Of a DNA stretch of 64,000 nucleotides, positions 22,644 through 34,345 are shown one piece after another (positions within the stretch are counted from its first letter, which is position 1; every line of letters starts with the position of its first letter). The DNA comes from Antilocapra americana (taxonomy: Eukaryota; Chordata; Mammalia; Artiodactyla; Antilocapridae): the NCBI GenBank assembly GCA_007570785.1, contig ML664157.1, positions 7,272,074-7,336,073 on the forward strand, given 5' to 3'. Position numbers and translations under genes: made by a program. The notes beneath the pieces were generated by a model that ran no database searches, had not been told where the DNA came from, and saw only the letters and a list, made by a program, of their open reading frames with translations.

Positions 22644-22889
22644 AAAAAAGTTTGGACAAAATTCAAAATGTGATCCAATCATGCCTCCATTACAGTGAGC
22701 ATGCATTATACACAGTTTCAAGTTCAACTGTCTCCTTTCCTACTTCATGACCAGATTTCATAAGTAACAAAGATTTATTATAAAATAACTTTTTTCCAGT
22801 TATTGTAAATATGTCCCAGAAGAAAGATGACAAAGGTGCCTTGAGATATGGAGAGTAAGAAGTCAATTGGACTCATCTATTTGCTCACT

Positions 22890-23098
22890 GTTGGCTCAGT
22901 GGTAAACAATCTGCCTGCCAACGCAGGAGATGTGGGTTCAATCCCTGGGTCGGGAAGATGCCCTGGAGAAGGAAATGACAACTCATCCCAGGATTATTGC
23001 CTGGGAAATCCTATGGATAGAGAGAGGAGACTGGCAGGCTACAGTCTATGATGTTGCAAAGAGTAAGACACGGCTCAGTGACTAAACAACAGCAAACA
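22890..23098 (+). mobile_element. Bov-tA SINE, forward, with 11-bp TSD
   Basis: It is full length, with a conserved 'gggttcaatccctgg' B box. The identical flanks atttgctcact at 22879-22889 and 23099-23109 define the insertion. Confidence 0.93.
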
Positions 23099-23109
23099 AT
23101 TTGCTCACT

Positions 23110-24357
23110 AGCTAATCCAAACTTTCTGGCCTTGCTGCATGTTCAAGTGACATTTATGCCTCAGCAGAAGTATAAACCACTGCCAGCCAGGGTCTAATAA
23201 TATCACAAAAGACTAGGTAGAACCATGACTGTGAAATCCAAGAATGCCAAACTGCTCACATATCACTCTATATCCCTTATTTACTCTTCAAGGATAAAAG
23301 AGACCTGTTGCTTCTCTTCATCCACACACAAGAGATGTTGCTTTGATGCATTTCTCATAATTATGACTCAAGCTATAGGGTGTGATTGAGCTAACCCTAG
23401 AAGACCCTAGCTATCCTGGTGATTTTATTTCTTGTTCAGAACAAAGGAGTGTTGTTCTCCATACAACACTGCACTCAGGATGTATGTGAGTGAACTATAA
23501 ATCCACTTTATATCTAAGTCGGCTAGCCTAGGAGAGAATCAGATCCAGAACATGTCTCTTTAGTGTGTTTAAAACTAGGAAGAGCTCTTACCCTGGAGAA
23601 TTTAGAGCTGATGTGTATGTAAGAACAATTCACATGTTCAGATTCTATATGCCATAAGGAAAAACAGGACTCCTTCAAAGTTTCTCCTCTGAGGGGTTAT
23701 TGCACAAAGTAGCCTATATTCTCTGTCATCTAGAGACTAGGAGGATTTATCAGAAATACTTTCCTCAGAAGAATAATGTCATGTTAAATCTTATCCTAAT
23801 GTTTAGAGTCCCTGAGTTCTTTGAGCTTGTGAGAGTGAGTCCAGGATTGTGACTGTCATTTAGACTTTGAGCTAGAATTTACAGTTGTAGTCCTAGTCAT
23901 TTATCTCCAGAGTAAATATGAATCATCACAAGAACAAGTGAGGATGGCTTCATCACTCATGACCATACTCTAAAAACAACAAAAAGAACACAGTCTTCAG
24001 AAATGGCTACATTAATAAGCATTTCATCCTATTTGGAGTTTACACATTTAGAGTAAAGTGAAATGCTTTGGGAGAGTTTCCACTTAAAAGATTTCTCTAG
24101 GTAATGATTTTCTTAATTGAATAAATCTTTGGTAATGCTACTAACCACCCACCGAAGAGCTTGTTTTCAAAATCCAGGGTTTTATTTTTAGGAAAATACA
24201 TACTGTTATTTCCACAAATCTGGAGTCCCAAAATTTTTTGAAGATAAAATTCTTTTTATTTTTCCTAAAGTTTTGACTTTACAGTGAAAGAAATGAGGCT
24301 GCTATTAGTTAAACTCAATGTGTGGGCAGAAGTGGCATAATGATGTGTCTGAGTACA
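23110..24357. other. unassigned sequence
   Basis: About 1.25 kb with no recognised gene or repeat. It contains no long open frame on either strand. Confidence 0.5.
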
Positions 24358-24796
24358 CAGTTGACCTTTGAACAACACCGGGTTTGAACTGCGTAGATCC
24401 ACTTATGGGGCTTCCCTGGTGCCTCAGATGGTAAAGAATCTACCTGCAATGTGGGAGACCTGGGTTTGATCCTTGAGTTGGGAAGATCTCCTGGATAAGG
24501 GATAGGCCACCCACTCCAGTATTCTTGCCACAGTCCATGGGGGGGTTACAAACAGTCAACACAACTGGCTCTTTTTTTCAGACACACACACACATACACA
24601 CAGATCCACTTATATGTGGATTTTTTCAAGAGTAAACACTGCAGTGCTACATGATTCATAGTTGCTTGAATCTGTAGATTTGGAGCCTTGAATACAGAGT
24701 AACCATGGATACAGAAAGCCAATTTTAAGTTATCCTAGGATTTTCCACTGGGCAGTTCGGGTGCCCTCAACCCATGCATTGTTCAGGGGTCAACTG
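24358..24796. mobile_element. Tigger-type (MER2-like) DNA transposon relic split by a SINE
   Basis: Terminal inverted repeats are visible: cagttgacctttgaacaac at 24358-24376, and the complementary end gttcaggggtcaactg closing at 24796. A TA follows the right end. Without the SINE insertion at 24407-24613 the element is about 230 bp. No transposase coding capacity remains. Confidence 0.8.
24407..24601 (+). mobile_element. Bov-tA SINE inserted in the Tigger relic, 12-bp TSD
   Basis: The flanks agatccacttat at 24395-24406 and 24602-24613 are identical. The element has lost an internal block between 'agtattcttgcc' and 'acagtccatggg' and ends in a CA-rich tail. Confidence 0.93.
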
Positions 24797-25016
24797 TAAT
24801 AGTTTCCACTCTGCATTTGACAACATAATTGTCATTATACAGTTGGGGATCATTTGATTTTGTGGTGAAATAATATATCAACTTTTCTATTAATCTGATA
24901 AGAAAGTTGTCTGTGTTCCCCTCTCGCCTCAAATTATGCCCGCTACATGTCCTGTTCCTTTGGAACCAATATAATCATAGAGCAAACAGAGTTATCAGTT
25001 CAGTTCAGTCACTCAG

Positions 25017-26198
25017 TCATGTCTGACTCTTTGTGACCCTGTGGACTGCAGCACGCCAGGCTTCCCTGTCCATCACCAACTCCCAAAGCTTGCTCAAACT
25101 CATGTCCATTGAGTTGGTGATGCCATCTAACCACCTCATCCTCTGTTGTCCCCTTCTCCTCCTGCTCTCAATCTTTCCCAGCATCAGAGTCTTTTCCAAT
25201 GAGTCAGTTCTTCCCATGAGGTGACCAAAGTATTGGAGTTTCAGCTTCAGCATCAGTCCTTCCAATGAATATTCAGGACTGATTTCCTTTAGGATGGACT
25301 GGTTGGATCTCCTTGCAGTCCAAGGGACTCTCAGAGTGTCTTCTCCAACACCACAGTTTAAAGGCATCAATTCTGCGGTGCTCAGCTTTCTTTATATTCC
25401 ACCTCTCACATCCATACATGACTACTGGAAAGACCATAACTATGACTAGATGGACCTTTGTCGGCAACAATGTTTCTGCTTTTTTTCTTAAATTAATTAA
25501 TTTATTTTTTCCTTTACATTATCGTGTTGGTTTTGCCATACATTGACATGAATCAGAATTTGGAGGGAGGTGGGAGGGGGGTTCTGGAAGGGGAGCACGT
25601 GTCTCTGCTTTTTAATATGCTGTTTAGGTTGATCATAGCTTTTCTACCAAGGAGCAAGTGTCTCTTAATTTCATGACTGCAGTCACCATCTGCAGTGATT
25701 CTGGAGCCCCCCAAAATAAAGTCTCTCACTGTTTCCATTGTTTCCCCATCTGTTTGCCATGAACTGACGGGACCAGATGCCACGATCTTAGTTTTCTGAA
25801 TGTTGAGTTTTAAGCCGACTTTTCCACTCTCCTCTTTCACTTCCATCAAAAGGCTCTTTAGTTCTTCTCTGCTTCTGCCATAAGGGTGGTGCCATCTGCA
25901 TATATGAGGTTTGTGATATTTCTCCCAGCGATCTTGATTCCAGCTTTGCTTCATCCAGCTCGGCATTTCTCATGATATACTCTATAATATAATATAAATA
26001 AGTAGGGTGATAATATATAGCCTTGACATACTCCTTTCCCAATTTGGAAGCAGCCTGTTGTTCCATGTCTGGTTCTGTTGCTTCTTGACCTACATACAGA
26101 TTTCTCAGGAGGCAGGTCAGGTGGTCTGGTATCCTCATCTCTTGAAGAATTTTCCAGTTTGTTGTGATCCACACAGTCAAAGGCTTTGGCATAGTCAA
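25017..26198 (-). pseudogene. BovB reverse transcriptase C-terminal region, multiply broken
   Basis: Reverse-strand frames at 25788-26198, 25553-25966, 25273-25470 and 25017-25370 hold successive pieces of the RT palm and C-terminal tail, in different frames. They include a GKGVCQG block and the KVGLKLNIQKTKI region. Frameshifts, stops and the L1 insertion at 25486-25599 separate them. No protein could be made. Confidence 0.85.
25486..25599 (-). mobile_element. short L1 3'-end insertion with internal inversion
   Basis: The left part is L1 3'-end text in reverse (ttggttttgccatacattg). From about 25560 the text switches to forward L1 3'UTR (ggagggaggtgggagggggg). Near-identical flanks tgtttctgctttttt (25471-25485) and tgtctctgcttttta (25600-25614) mark the TSD within BovB. 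Confidence 0.75.
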
Positions 26199-26276
26199 CA
26201 GAACAAAAGTGGATATTTTTCTGGAACTTTCTCTTGCTTTTTCAGTGATCCAAAGGATGTTGACAATTTGATCTTT

Positions 26277-26579
26277 GACAGAATATAGAGCTATAATAAA
26301 GTCATAGATCTAGAATGTCAACTTATATCTCATGCTTGAAATGTCATTGTTAGCTTGCCACCAAATGAACATCTAATCCTTCCTTCTGGTGATGGGAAAT
26401 TTACCCTTCCTACAGTACACCTCTCCAACTAGAAAACTTCGTCTTTTAAAATGTCATCTCTATGTTGAATCAAAATCTCTTTCCCTCTTTTCTCTTCTAT
26501 TTTCCTGGCCCTCATAAACACAGGATGGTTTGTCACCATTGGATGGTTGTCACCACTGTCCTCCTTCTCAATGCTATAT
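26277..26579. other. unassigned sequence
   Basis: I see nothing recognisable here. Confidence 0.45.
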
Positions 26580-26775
26580 TTGACATTTATACAATGTGAA
26601 GGACATTGTACTAAGCATCATATTTAATTCTTCCCTAAACATTGTTTGGGCAGGTATTGTTATCTCCATTTCACATATGAGAAACTCTGAGGCTTTCAGA
26701 GGTGCATTAAATTTGACCAATGTCATAATTTGAAGGTGACAAAACTGGATTTGCACACAGGGCTGTCCGACATGG
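26580..26775 (+). mobile_element. MIR element, forward
   Basis: The text 'gaaggacattgtactaagc', 'ttatctccatttcacatatgag', 'gaccaatgtcataatttg' and 'ggatttgcacacagggctg' follows the MIR layout over about 195 bp. Confidence 0.7.
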
Positions 26776-27859
26776 ATTGAATTGAGCCGACACATTCAGT
26801 TCTGAGAAAATTCTGTTTTCTAATCTCTGAATCTACTTCTTAGATTCTCATATATATTGAATTAGAAAATCTCAAAGCTTTTTCATTGATTATATGGCTT
26901 GATCTCTCCATGACCCTCCAACACTGTCGACTACTCCCTGACCTTCAACCATTAGTGATGTGTCAATTATTACCAAGATGATAAAGCAAGAACTCTACTT
27001 TTTACTGTAGGCACACTGTCAACATGCTCTGTTACACATCAACAGCCCAAATTCAAAACTTCCAGAAGTAATTCCTGTTCATCCCTCCCCCTGCAGTCAA
27101 CACGTCTAGAAATCTCTATGCCCTTTGATCTTTTTCTCTCCCCTGTGCTCAATCTCACATTCAGTTGGTCTTGAAGATATGGCCTAGCTTACCATAGTGA
27201 ATGGCAGGAGCTCCATAAATGCTTGTTAAATGAATATAGCTGATTATCATAAGCAAATAACATTTGGTTCATTTCTCATACTGAAAGTGTTCATTCAAAC
27301 TAGTTTCTAAATATAGATCCTTTATATATCTCTCTAGATACAGACCCTTCACATGAACATATTTAACAATATAAAAATATCTTAGGTGAAATAAAAGCCT
27401 TTTTATATAATTTTAATGAGATTTTAAAAATTTCTAACCCTTTTGTCTTCTTTTTCTTCATCATTCTTAGTGTTATTCTATTTGCATTTGCAACTGTTTG
27501 AATTAATAGATAATTCAAATTTTATTTCTGATTTCAATTTTAATACATAAAAAGGAAAAAGTGTGCCTTTAAGAGTAGAGACAAACGGTTGTTCATTTTT
27601 GTGTCACTCTACTTAAGGATCATATCATATACTAAATGTGGGTTGAAGAATAAAAAGTAAAAATAAAAATAATTCAAAGTTAAATAGATTGAAATAATCC
27701 CTTTGAAACTTCTGAAATATACTTGTCATGTTTCATTAATAAAAATGAAAATGATCCAAATATGAAATAAAATGCCAGACAAGTGAGGCAGCCTCTATTG
27801 TCTATAGTTTCAGGCTTTAAATTCACTCATTTTCAGTTATTTAGTCATTCATTCTTTAG
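26776..27859. other. unassigned, very AT-rich sequence
   Basis: No gene or repeat is recognised. Long A/T tracts occur between 27340 and 27780. Confidence 0.5.
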
Positions 27860-28500
27860 ACAGATAGGTAGTAATCCCTCAGGACTTTGACCAGCCACAG
27901 TGCACACAATGATGAGAAAACTTAGCATATTTCCTACCTATCTTCAGTTTATAAGTAGGGAGAGCACACAGACAAATATAAAATTTCACAGTGAAAAATA
28001 TTACAAAGGAGAGTTTTACTGTCCTCAGAGAGCATATAATAGTGAGATTTGAGCCAGTCAAGGCAAGATTCCCTGGGGAAGTAAAGAATAATATGGGATC
28101 TGAAGAAGGAGTAGGAGGGAAGCCCAGGAAAGCCAAGTAGCACAGAAGCCAGGGAAACAGTAGAGTGGCTAACAAGGTCAAATGATGCTAAGAGGACAAG
28201 AAAGGTGAGGACTGAAAACTTTCAATAGATTTAGTAGCATGGTGACCTTAACAAGACAGAGTCTGGTAGGGTTTTGAAACAGAAGCTAGATCAGATAGTC
28301 TAAGGAATGGGTGTAGAAAAGGAACTGGAGACAGGGTGTGTATACAATTATTTCATGAAGCTTAACTATAAAAGGGAAGAAAGCTAGAGTAAGCTGGAAA
28401 AACTTGTGAGCCTGGGAGTGATTGTTTTTTCATTCTTGTTAATGGGAGAGGCTTGGATGTGTTTTAAAACCTAGGGAAAGATTAAGATGGGTTATCTGAA
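27860..28500 (+). repeat. ancient mammal-wide repeat of unresolved family
   Basis: The text 'gtagagtggctaacaagg', 'tcaaatgatgctaagagg', 'gtgaggactgaaaac', 'ttaacaagacagagtctgg' and 'agatgggttatctgaatata' resembles the long old element also represented at 46780-47300. The open frames at 27879-28181 are incidental. Confidence 0.4.
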
Positions 28501-29814
28501 TATATCATAGCAGGCACTGAGAGTGTAAGATTCATGAGAAGCTGGAGGGAGGAGAACAGGATAGAACAGGAGAATATAGGAACTTCTCATATCCCTGAAA
28601 CTAAATAGAGGATCCTATCTCATAGTTTCTATTTTCTATATAAACTATAAGATGGGGTCACCAGTTGAGAGATGGTATAGTTGGAGTTAATCATGAGGGT
28701 CAGAGATTTAAAGATTGTGGAGAAGATTTGAAATGATGTCTAAGATGGATGAGGGTGAGTTGATGAAACAAATATAGTAGGATTGCCCACAACTGAGGGC
28801 TTACTTGAAGTTGGTACTCTTGGATTTCTAATGGGACACGTCTTTATGCTGTGAAATGTTAGTTTTACTCTTTCTCCACTAAAAGTATGAATTATATTGT
28901 ACAGTACCTGGTTCAAGTTTCTCTCTTCAACCTCAAGCCTTTATGAGTTTCACCCTGAGGTTCTCCTTTTCTCACTGTGGACTACATTTTTCTTAGAAAT
29001 TTTATTCATGTTTACAATTGGCACTACCATCCACAATAGAGGTATCCATTGATTTAATCAGGCCAGGCAACTATTTTTATTTGGCTCAAAAGTTTTTAAT
29101 TTAATCTTAAACTAACTCAAGATTGGGAAAGCCCATAATAAAATCCAGATTTCTGGTTTCTCTTTTTGAAAAAGTTGCCAGCTCTGGCCCCACAGAGTCC
29201 TACATCAATAACCTATTATACCTGAGTAGCATCTATCCCACATAGACAGGGCATGCTCTCTCCAGCTCGTGACAGTCCCCATGACCCCTTATTATCCACC
29301 TTACCCATATACTTTGTCTACTTAGTAACTATAACCTGTAGACATTTGATTTTTTGATTCACATCCCTGAAGCCCAAAGATTTAGCTCTGATATCTCTGC
29401 TGTATTCCAGGTAGCAACAACCAATTGGATGGTCTTTGCGTGACTGAAACTCAGGTATGCAGAGGTAAATAATGTCCTAAACTTGCTGTGCCTCCTATTA
29501 CTTACGTCCTGACTTTAGTACCCCCATCTACTCTGTACAGCAAACAAAATCTAGGAGTCTACTTTCTGAGTACTCCCTCTTTCCTATTCTCTTCCCTTTT
29601 TCGTCCCTATTGTAATGATTTCAGATCAGGCACTCATCATATTTCACCTGGTCTTAAAAAATAACTCTCAATCAATGACCTTCACTTTCTCCTCTTTTCT
29701 AATGCTTCCTCTGAACTGCCACAACAATGACCCTTCCAAGCACGGCATTTTGGGGGGCACATTTATTTGAATTATAGCAAAGTTCTCATAATTTTTCAAT
29801 GTGCTGGCATACTT
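28501..29814. other. unassigned sequence
   Basis: No gene or repeat is confidently recognised over about 1.3 kb. Confidence 0.5.
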
Positions 29815-30125
29815 CACATGTGCCTCTTGACAATTGCTGCTCTATTGACCTGGAATGCCCCCTGCCTCTGTTTTCTGGGTGAATCCCCATTTATCGTCCA
29901 AGACACAGATCAAATATCTCCTCCTCTGGGAGCCCTCACTAATGGCGTAGGCTTTACCACAGTGTTCTGGAGGTGTCTGCTTGTATTCACAACCCTCCGC
30001 CTAGCCCCACTCCAACTAGGTCATGAGCTTGAGGACAGAGACTATAGATCTATATAGTTCAGTTATCCACAGTCTCTAGTTCCTGGTAATCATCAGTACT
30101 CAGTAAGAACTTTAATAAATATATC
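29815..30125 (+). mobile_element. L2 LINE 3' end, forward
   Basis: The characteristic order is present: 'ctggaatgccccctgcctctg', 'gtccaagacacagatcaaat', 'ctcctcctctgggagccc', 'catgagcttgaggacagagac' and a final 'cagtactcagtaagaactttaataaat'. The 96-codon frame at 29767-30057 is this repeat. Confidence 0.75.
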
Positions 30126-33100
30126 TCTAAATTCAGAAGTACAGTGACTTTGTATTAAAGAAAGCTCTCCTAATTTTAAAAGAAAAAGAATTATTGATCT
30201 GTTGCAAACTTTTTAAACTTCAGATTCTCTCTGTAAGAATTAATCTCTGATTCCAATTCAGAGAATGTGACATGTTCCAAAATTATTTGTTTGTTTGTTG
30301 GGAGTGTGTGTTCCTAACATATGAGAAATGTGGGATCCTTATATCATTCTATGTACTATAATAAATTTCAAATAAATGTAAAAGCTAAATAAACCCATAA
30401 AGAAAAGAGAAGAGTATATTTAGAAGAGCAATTGTGCAATATCGGTGAGGGAATAGCTTTTCAAAGCATTATACCCAAAGCAAAAGAGATAAAGTGAAGA
30501 AAATAGATAGTTTAGACGATGTATATATAAAACGTCAGTGATTATAAAGAGACTTCCAAACAAATAACAAACAGGAGAAAATTCTTGAAATCTATGTGAT
30601 AAGAAAAGGTTTTATTTATATTTTATATTTCTCATTTCATATATAAAGTACTCAATAAACATAAAAAATAAAAATTTAATTAAAATATATTAGCTTAGCT
30701 AAAGACTCCTGAGAAATATTTTTTATGCACTACATGTTTCTCTACTATCTTCTTAACTAGTGTTTTGCCTGATATCTGATTTCATGAATAGTTAAAGAAT
30801 TTAGGTATGGATACATCTTTGCTTTTGGCTTTATTTCTATGTTTTAAACAGTTTTATTGAAGGCAAAGTGACTATTGCATACCTTTTGGGAAATTCATAA
30901 AATTCAAGATGTGTAATCACTTCCTGCTCTGGATACTGTGTCCATTACTAAAGGAAGATGAGAAGAGAATAAATGACAGTTTCTGGCTTCAGTTCTCATA
31001 TGCCTATTACTCAATCCACAGAAATTTGGGGAGGATTAATGATACAGTTAAAAGGAACTTTCTGAACATGCTTTCTCCCAAAGAAATCTTTTCAGAGCCT
31101 CTGATCTCTTTACAGAAAGGATTGCATATAAGGGAGACGTATTTATTTAGAACAGTTAATTATACAATAAAGTTGAAAATAATAAGAGTGAAATGAATAA
31201 CAGGGTAGTAAACACATTTTATAGGAGAAGGATGGAATCCTGAGACAGCCAAGTAAAAATTCAAAGAAGCTAGATCTCCTGTTGTACAATTCTTCAGGCT
31301 AACTTCAGAACATTGCTCTTAGCTCAGGGTTTGGATAAAATGTGTTTTTTCTTCACACAGTCTGCATTTCTCCCAGCAGAGGTTTTAATCTATAGAGACA
31401 GTTTGGAGCCTCAAGGGTCATTGACTAGGGTATGACTGTTGCTTTTCTCTATGTGGTCTTTGAAAGCATAAATTCCAGGCTAAGATTAGGCAAGTGAAGG
31501 AGGAACAAGCACCCAAAACTATTTAAAATAAATTATAAAGCCTAAGATGTGGATTTTTTAAGAAATGTATTGTTCAGATTAATCTGTTTGAATCCTTTTG
31601 AATATTTTAGAATTCAATCAAGTGCATCATGTCTAACTTGCTATAGATATTAAGCTCTGTCCTCATTACAATGTGGTGCATACAATATTGGCTTCAGAAG
31701 GGCAGACAAAGTTTTACCAAAAAAAATCTATATGAGAAAGGGTGTAAAGTACATATCTGCTGTGGTTCTACACGGTGCCCAGTAACTTGGAATATGAAAT
31801 TATATTAGTTTGTGTAATATTCTAATCCAGTAGGAATAGTCTAAACTTCCTCAAAGTTCTGTGGGTTGAATAATAGGCAGGTGAGAACTGAAGCAGAAAA
31901 TTGTCATCTACTCTTTTCTCATAAATAGCCATGCTTTTATTCTTGAACTTGAATTTCTACATGTTGAGCATCAAACAACATGTTATTTTTCAAATTATTT
32001 ACTAAAAAAGAAAAATGCATTTTTTAGATGTGAGATTTCAGAAATCCACAACCATTTAGAACCCAGCATAGAACTTGGAATTAAACAAAAAGTACCTTTG
32101 AGTGATGAATGCTATGGCAAAACAGTTATAATAAAGCCAGAATAGTTTACTCTAAGAGAAAAAGCTTTTAAAGTGGTAAAATCCAGATGTAAGAAGCCAA
32201 CAAATTAGAAACAAGGAAACAAGAGAAGAGAAAAAAATGCCAAAAAATAAGACAAAAAATTTTTCTAAAGTCTGACAAAACTACAGAAGTAGAATATGTA
32301 GGGTCCATTTGGTCTGAAGAAAATCTTTTAGTCCTTCACATTCTGGTAGAGTCCCAGGTCATTACTAAAGACAATATATGATGATGGTTTTGAATCATCC
32401 TCTCAGGGAAAGAAGGAGTGATTATCAAATTCGGAATCCTCCATTGGCAAATCAGTGTGTTATGTCATGTATTTCAAAAAGTAGTTCTGCTGCTTCTGTT
32501 ATCTGGAAATTTGATCTATGCAAACCAGTTTCCTGGTAGTGCTGGATAAGTGGAGTATCATAGAATATAAATTTGCTGAAGAGCTATGGATTTGACAAAA
32601 CCCTTCAAGTTATCCATTTAGAATAAATGGCTCATAAGCAGGTAGCTATCCAACTTTCTCTCTTCTCTTAGTTTTATCATTGCTACAGTTTTAACTTTAG
32701 GCTTAGAAGATTCAGTTCTTATATAAAACCCTCATAGGATTACCCTCAAAACATTTTTTCAGGCTTAAAGAATAGCCCTTGAGACTAACTTTGCCTAGAG
32801 CTGGAAGATGTATCAAAGTATGCACTTCCTCATCAGCTGCAGCCGTAACCTGACTTTCAAAAAGTCTCACCTGGTAAATATTTAGAATCTCCTCCAGTTC
32901 AGAGAAGACAGACTGGAGCCATGTGTCTCTTCAATTTGTTAGTATAGCTTGTACACAGCTTGATTACACTGTGATCAAGATATTGACTCACAGAGATTAG
33001 GGAAATATGCATTTTGTGTCCTGTCTTCATGACACAGGAAAATGACTGAAAGTGAGGAGAGTGATGAGTCAAGCAGGATCTGGATTTAGACTCCTGTTAC

Positions 33101-33549
33101 TAAGAATTCTAATTGTTGTGCTGTTTGGTGACATGTTCCTACTGTCTGTCTGTTTCCAGAGTATCATCTGCCCATATGAGGAAGTATTAGCCACTGCGAC
33201 CATTCCTAAGGTCACCATGGGACATTCCCTCTCTCACTGCTGTCCTCCTCTAAGGTTTCCTGTCTTGAAATTGCACCAACCACACTGCTAATCCATTTTT
33301 CCTGAGCTTGAACAACTGTTTCTAATATTTTAATAAAACATACACTATAGGGTATGTAATCTGACATATGCACTATGGTCATGGAATACTTTTCAATAGT
33401 TTTGCTGATGCTTGAACTAGAGAATTACACAAGAAGTCATTAGATTATAATTTCTACTCAAATGCATTACTTGAGTTACATCTTCTATTGTTTCAAGTGA
33501 CATTTCCATTACTCATTATAATCATGTTTTCAGTGCTTGTAGCCATGAT
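30126..33549. other. long stretch without recognised genes
   Basis: This is 3.4 kb of AT-rich sequence and the longest repeat-poor interval in the window. The frames at 30909-31196 and 33052-33291 have no recognisable domain, signal or splice context. A short 'cagttttattgaaggc' at about 30848 may be an L1 tail remnant. Confidence 0.5.
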
Positions 33550-33750
33550 TCTTTTAATTTTTTTAAGATTTTTTTGTATGCACCATTTTTAAAGTCTTTA
33601 TTGAATTTGTTACAATATAGCTTCTGTTTTATGTTTTGGTTTTTTGGCTGTGAGGCATGTGGGATCTTAGTATCCCAACCAGGGATCAAACATGAACCCC
33701 CTGCATTGGAAGGTGAAGTCTTAACCATTGGACCACCAGGGAAGTGCCTG
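33550..33750 (-). mobile_element. CHR-type SINE (short form), reverse
   Basis: The AT-rich tail lies on the left (tttaaagtctttattgaat). It is followed by 'ggctgtgaggcatgtggg', 'atcttagtatcccaaccagg' and the inverted head 'ttaaccattggaccaccagg'. Confidence 0.85.
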
Positions 33751-34345
33751 CCATGACTCATTTACTCTCATTTTACACAGCACCTTTCATATTCTCCACT
33801 AGAAATGAATTTTTATGCCCTTCCTTCAGTGTCTCTTTTACTGTTACACATCCCAGGAAATTTTAACTCTAACTTATTTTTTCCAGTTTTAGCTTTTTTC
33901 ACATTGCTGTAAATTGTTTAAGTAATAACATTTACTTCAAATAACATCATATTTTATCAAACTGTTTTTTAACTTAACCAATACCTTGATTGACTTATCT
34001 GTTTGAAAGTTTTGTTTTTCTACTTAGCAACTGTTCCCAGGTTCTTTCTAACCATATAGTGTGCTTTTCTAGCTACCTTTATGTTTTCTATATACTTTCT
34101 ATTCTTTGGCTTAAATTTAGAGACATTATTCTTGTTGAACAAACTTATTTTCTGGCTCCAGTGCCCACTTTCAAACATCACAGACTAGTCCCCTGCAAAA
34201 TTTTGCCTAAGTGTTCCATTCATTCACTTTTTTCATTTGCACTGAGATTTATGCAATAGCTGGGAGCCTACTATGCTGGGCACTGGGCACAGATTATTGA
34301 AAACAACAGACATAGACCTTACACCTTACAGTACCTAAAAAGGAC
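33751..34345. other. unassigned sequence
   Basis: No gene or repeat is confidently identified. The 89-codon frame at 33990-34259 shows no known domain. Confidence 0.45.

Larger units (their letters stand above)
24996..26276 (-). mobile_element. 5'-truncated BovB, reverse, carrying a small L1 insertion
   Basis: The 3' end is at 24996 (agttcagttcagtcactcag). The element reads back through the RT region to about 26276, where BovB text ceases. A 114-bp L1-derived insertion at 25486-25599 interrupts it. Confidence 0.92.

Noticed and set aside
29767..30057. 96-codon forward frame as a coding exon
   Set aside because: It coincides with a recognisable L2 3' end.
30909..31196. 95-codon forward frame in the longest repeat-poor interval
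   Set aside because: No domain, codon bias or splice context supports it, and its length is expected by chance in AT-rich DNA.
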